NCBI GenBank assembly: GCA_014730285.1 | Contig: WJIM01000193.1 | Location: forward strand, 1-6,714 | Direction of reading: 5' to 3' | Source: Candidatus Zixiibacteriota bacterium | GTDB taxonomy: Bacteria > Zixibacteria > MSB-5A5 > JAABVY01 | Length of the DNA stretch: 6,714 bases | Shown here: positions 4,512 through 6,714 of the stretch, piece by piece | Layout: the number at the start of each line of letters is the position of its first letter | How positions within the stretch are numbered: position 1 is the first letter of the stretch | The notes under the pieces: generated by a model | Databases searched by the model: none | What the model was told of the DNA's origin: nothing | What the model saw: only the letters and a program-made list of their open reading frames with translations | Translations under genes and position numbers: made by a program

Positions 4512-6368
4512 ATGCATAGGTCAATATATTCAATTTTGTATCGGATTTTGGCTGTCCTTTTTCTTTTTATAATAGGTCAAAACTGTTCGGACAAATCCTC
4601 CGGGCCTGAGGAGATTCCTGCGGCTAAGATTGCCTCGACTTCCCCTGAAAGAGGTCCGGTCCAAACCAGAGTTGAGATTCGAGGCGAGAATTTTGGGGAG
4701 GATGTTGGATCGATTTTATTCGATGAACGTGCACCTTATGTGCCATACTGGTCGGATAGCCTGATAAAAGCGGATGTCCCGAAGCAGATCAACACACCAT
4801 GTTATGTGCATATTTCATCCAAAGGCTCTGATGAAAAGGACTCCATCTATTTCATCGTAGAGGCGATGCAAATAGAATCGATATTACCGGATCACGGCCT
4901 TCCCGGACATGAAGTCACGATCAACGGCTCCGGATTCGGACCGAATCAAGGAACTGTACTTTTCGATTCGTTGGAAGCGGAGATTGTCTCGTGGTCATCA
5001 AATCAGATAAAGGCGATTGTGCCCGAGAACGCTATATCATGCAATATTGAGGTGCAATCACAGGGTAAAGTCTCAAATCTACATGGATTCGCCATTGACA
5101 GGATGACCATTACACGAATAATCCCAAATCGTGCAATTCCCGGTACTGAAGTTGAGATTCATGGATACAAGTTTGGAGATTTGCCGGGCTCAGTCAGATT
5201 TCAGGATGCTGAGGGCGAGATTATAAGTTGGTTCGATACCCTGATAATAACAGAGGTTCCTTATAATGCAAATTCCGGCAATCTGATGGTCGAGGTTAGC
5301 GGAGCAACCAGCAATGCTCTCTCATTTCAGGTAGAACAATTACATATCAGGGAGATTATCCCGGATAGTGCGACTTATGATGAACAGATAGAGATTTATG
5401 GGTCGTTTTATGGGGCCGAGGAGATTGAGATTCTATTTGGAGACATGGAAATTGTGCCGGATGAATTCAATGACACTTTAATCCTGACAACCGTACCACC
5501 GGGTGCAGATTCCAGCGATATCATTGTAACTGCCAATGACCTTGAGAGCAATTCGGTATTTTTCAAATTGTTGCACATGACCATAACCTCGGTTGAGCCG
5601 GACAGCGGGATCGTCGGCCAGAAAATTGCGATTCATGGCAGGTATTTCGGATCAACCCCTGGTTCGGTTTATTTTGGCGATGTTGAAGCAGAGATCGATA
5701 GTTGGACCGACACATTGATTTATATAAAGGTTCCAGCAAATACAGAATCGGGAAATATATGTGTCGGAAATGATTATGAAAGCAGTAATGCTGTGTTTTT
5801 CAGAATTACTAACAGTTCGAATATCGTGGAAATGATAGGACTTTGTAATCAAATTGATGTCATTATTGAAGGATATCACTGCATGTCATATGACAATGAC
5901 ACTGTTTGTAGCGGAGCACCGCTGGGATTATCCTATATAGGTGATTCGGATTTTGCATGGGATAATTTGGAATGCAATATTTATGATACAATTATCGATG
6001 AAGTATTTTATACAACGGATTATTTTGATATACAAATCGAGATTTCTGAATCCGGTGAGATGCTAAATAGTATTGTTTTTTATTTTAAGAAAAGAATGTA
6101 CTGGCCGGATATGTCAAGCTGGGACAAGGATGTTATTCTGGGATTGGAAAATGTCTCCCTTGTTTCCGGCGTTTTGGAAACAGGGATAGAATTTTCAAAT
6201 TATGGTGTAGAGGCTGTGGAAAGGATTACTGAAATCTATCTGTATAGTGTGAGTTGTGACCTGAGCTATCATGATCCTCAAGGATGTGAACCCTCATCCT
6301 ATATCAATTCAGACTGGGAAAATGATGAATATCCGCCCGAAATAAGGGTGGTGTTCAAACAAAGATGA
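4512..6368 (+). CDS. Envelope protein with five tandem IPT/TIG domains and a divergent C-terminal domain (paralog 2)
   Basis: A 618-residue paralog of the upstream gene, starting 10 nt after its stop and so probably in the same transcript. The ATG at 4512 has AGGAG 13 nt upstream (4494-4498), longer than normal. No better start exists, because an in-frame TAA lies at 4506-4508. MHRSIYSILYR and a hydrophobic core lead to FIIGQNC and then SDKSSGP, as in paralog 1. By alignment C25 is the lipidation site, but G-Q-N before it is a poor lipobox. TIG repeats start near residues 40, 121, 200, 279 and 358. The tip (about 434-618) has the same length as in paralog 1 and keeps EGYH near its start and SDW-N-x-x-x-PP-x-IRVVF at its end. 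Otherwise it has little similarity to the paralog 1 tip. It has six cysteines against two. Function is unknown; a surface stalk with a variable tip is the best reading. Confidence 0.86.
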   Translation: MHRSIYSILYRILAVLFLFIIGQNCSDKSSGPEEIPAAKIASTSPERGPVQTRVEIRGENFGEDVGSILFDERAPYVPYWSDSLIKADVPKQINTPCYVHISSKGSDEKDSIYFIVEAMQIESILPDHGLPGHEVTINGSGFGPNQGTVLFDSLEAEIVSWSSNQIKAIVPENAISCNIEVQSQGKVSNLHGFAIDRMTITRIIPNRAIPGTEVEIHGYKFGDLPGSVRFQDAEGEIISWFDTLIITEVPYNANSGNLMVEVSGATSNALSFQVEQLHIREIIPDSATYDEQIEIYGSFYGAEEIEILFGDMEIVPDEFNDTLILTTVPPGADSSDIIVTANDLESNSVFFKLLHMTITSVEPDSGIVGQKIAIHGRYFGSTPGSVYFGDVEAEIDSWTDTLIYIKVPANTESGNICVGNDYESSNAVFFRITNSSNIVEMIGLCNQIDVIIEGYHCMSYDNDTVCSGAPLGLSYIGDSDFAWDNLECNIYDTIIDEVFYTTDYFDIQIEISESGEMLNSIVFYFKKRMYWPDMSSWDKDVILGLENVSLVSGVLETGIEFSNYGVEAVERITEIYLYSVSCDLSYHDPQGCEPSSYINSDWENDEYPPEIRVVFKQR

Positions 6369-6411
6369 TCATCATGACCAAAGCGGATTTGGGCGTGCAC
6401 CCACTTTCAAA

Positions 6412-6436
6412 CGGCGGATGGAATCCCTTCCTGCCG
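6412..6436. repeat. Imperfect hairpin downstream of paralog 2
   Basis: CGGCGG (6412-6417) pairs with CTGCCG (6431-6436), with one G-T wobble. After a 2-nt bulge, GGA (6420-6422) can pair with TTC (6428-6430) to extend the stem. It reads like a degenerate palindromic repeat unit. No T-run follows. Confidence 0.4.
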
Positions 6437-6456
6437 CAATCGTCAGATATCCAATA

Positions 6457-6479
6457 GGCATGATCACTGGGATCATGCC
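6457..6479. repeat. 23-nt perfect hairpin with the same 9-5-9 layout as the upstream pair
   Basis: GGCATGATC (6457-6465) and GATCATGCC (6471-6479) pair perfectly around an ACTGG loop. On the minus strand the hairpin is immediately preceded by TGTAG (complement of 6480-6484). The same five bases directly precede hairpin A at 2404-2408. Size, stem and loop lengths and flank match, while the stem sequence differs, which suggests one family of dispersed palindromes. Confidence 0.75.
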
Positions 6480-6542
6480 CTACAATTAGGCTTGAAGCCC
6501 TTATCCCCAATATCACATTCTCCCTCCAAAAACTGAAAAACC

Positions 6543-6571
6543 TTGCCCGTTATGGCCTATTTTTATATATT
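6543..6571 (+). promoter_or_regulatory. Probable promoter of tRNA-Leu
   Basis: TTGCCC (6543-6548, four of six) is followed after exactly 17 nt by TATATT (6566-6571, five of six). The bases just downstream (GCCCCG, 6572-6577) form a GC-rich discriminator, typical of stable-RNA promoters under stringent control. A start near 6578 would leave a 5' leader of about 20 nt for RNase P to remove. Confidence 0.55.
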
Positions 6572-6596
6572 GCCCCGTTGAAATTCGACCGTTTTT

Positions 6597-6681
<85 letters not shown>

Positions 6682-6714
6682 TTTTAAATTTGGAACAAAT
6701 TGTCCCCATAGGAC

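Larger units (their letters stand above)
6369..6542. other. Intergenic stretch with palindromic modules, no convincing gene
   Basis: Between the paralog 2 stop and the tRNA promoter I see no supported gene. The stretch holds the hairpins annotated at 6412-6436 and 6457-6479 and the short palindrome GGCTT-G-AAGCC (6489-6499). None is followed by a T-run, so the envelope operon has no clear intrinsic terminator here. A 27-codon ORF (6374-6457) runs through the palindromes without a ribosome-binding site and is probably chance. Confidence 0.6.

Noticed and set aside
1942..6368. Control of the envelope proteins by the adjacent two-component pair
   Set aside because: A strong terminator separates them, the receiver has no DNA-binding domain, and no shared promoter site is visible.
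6364..6373. Perfect 10-bp palindrome GATGATCATC at the stop of paralog 2
   Set aside because: It has no loop, so it cannot form a stable hairpin. It is short and AT-rich enough to be chance.
6374..6457. Small ORF of 27 codons after paralog 2
   Set aside because: It has no ribosome-binding site and runs straight through palindromic modules, with no recognised peptide.
6578..6583. TTGAAA as the -35 of the tRNA gene
   Set aside because: Its -10 would fall inside the mature tRNA. The TTGCCC-N17-TATATT pair upstream fits.

Overview
The window looks like a piece of a Gram-negative bacterial chromosome of moderate GC content. Two large secreted proteins begin with an N-terminal segment ending in the string CSDKSSGP, which reads as a lipidated Cys followed by a flexible linker. 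Tandem IPT/TIG modules and palindrome-rich intergenic DNA are also present. This combination brings to mind uncultured FCB-group lineages such as Zixibacteria. That is an impression from style, not a proven placement.

Layout. (1) Positions 1-189, minus strand: the first 63 codons of nadC (quinolinate phosphoribosyltransferase, NAD synthesis), cut by the window edge. (2) Positions 190-284: a compact divergent promoter region. A 23-bp inverted repeat there contains a -35-like TTGAC on each strand, one facing nadC and one facing the kinase. (3) Positions 285-2304: a tight two-gene operon of a soluble GAF-domain histidine kinase with an N-terminal four-cysteine module, then a receiver-only response regulator 1 nt downstream. 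A strong intrinsic terminator closes it (2331-2359). (4) Positions 2360-2580: no gene, but several palindromes, including two adjacent 23-nt hairpins whose loops are complementary to each other. (5) Positions 2627-6368: two tandem paralogous envelope proteins, about 620 residues each and 10 nt apart. Each has an export signal, five IPT/TIG domains and a C-terminal domain of about 185 residues that I do not recognise. The TIG stalks are nearly identical in places, while the C-terminal tips have diverged strongly. (6) Positions 6369-6542: no gene, with more palindromic modules. (7) Positions 6543-6681: a good promoter followed by tRNA-Leu(UAG) without an encoded CCA. The last 33 bases hold nothing I can name.

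How the parts work together. The kinase and receiver form one cytoplasmic phosphotransfer pair. The receiver has no output domain, so the final target lies elsewhere. The two envelope proteins form a separate unit behind the terminator, and nothing in the sequence ties them to the kinase. The most unusual points are the stalk-conserved, tip-variable paralog pair, the mutually complementary palindromes with a shared TGYAG flank, and the cysteine module on the kinase.
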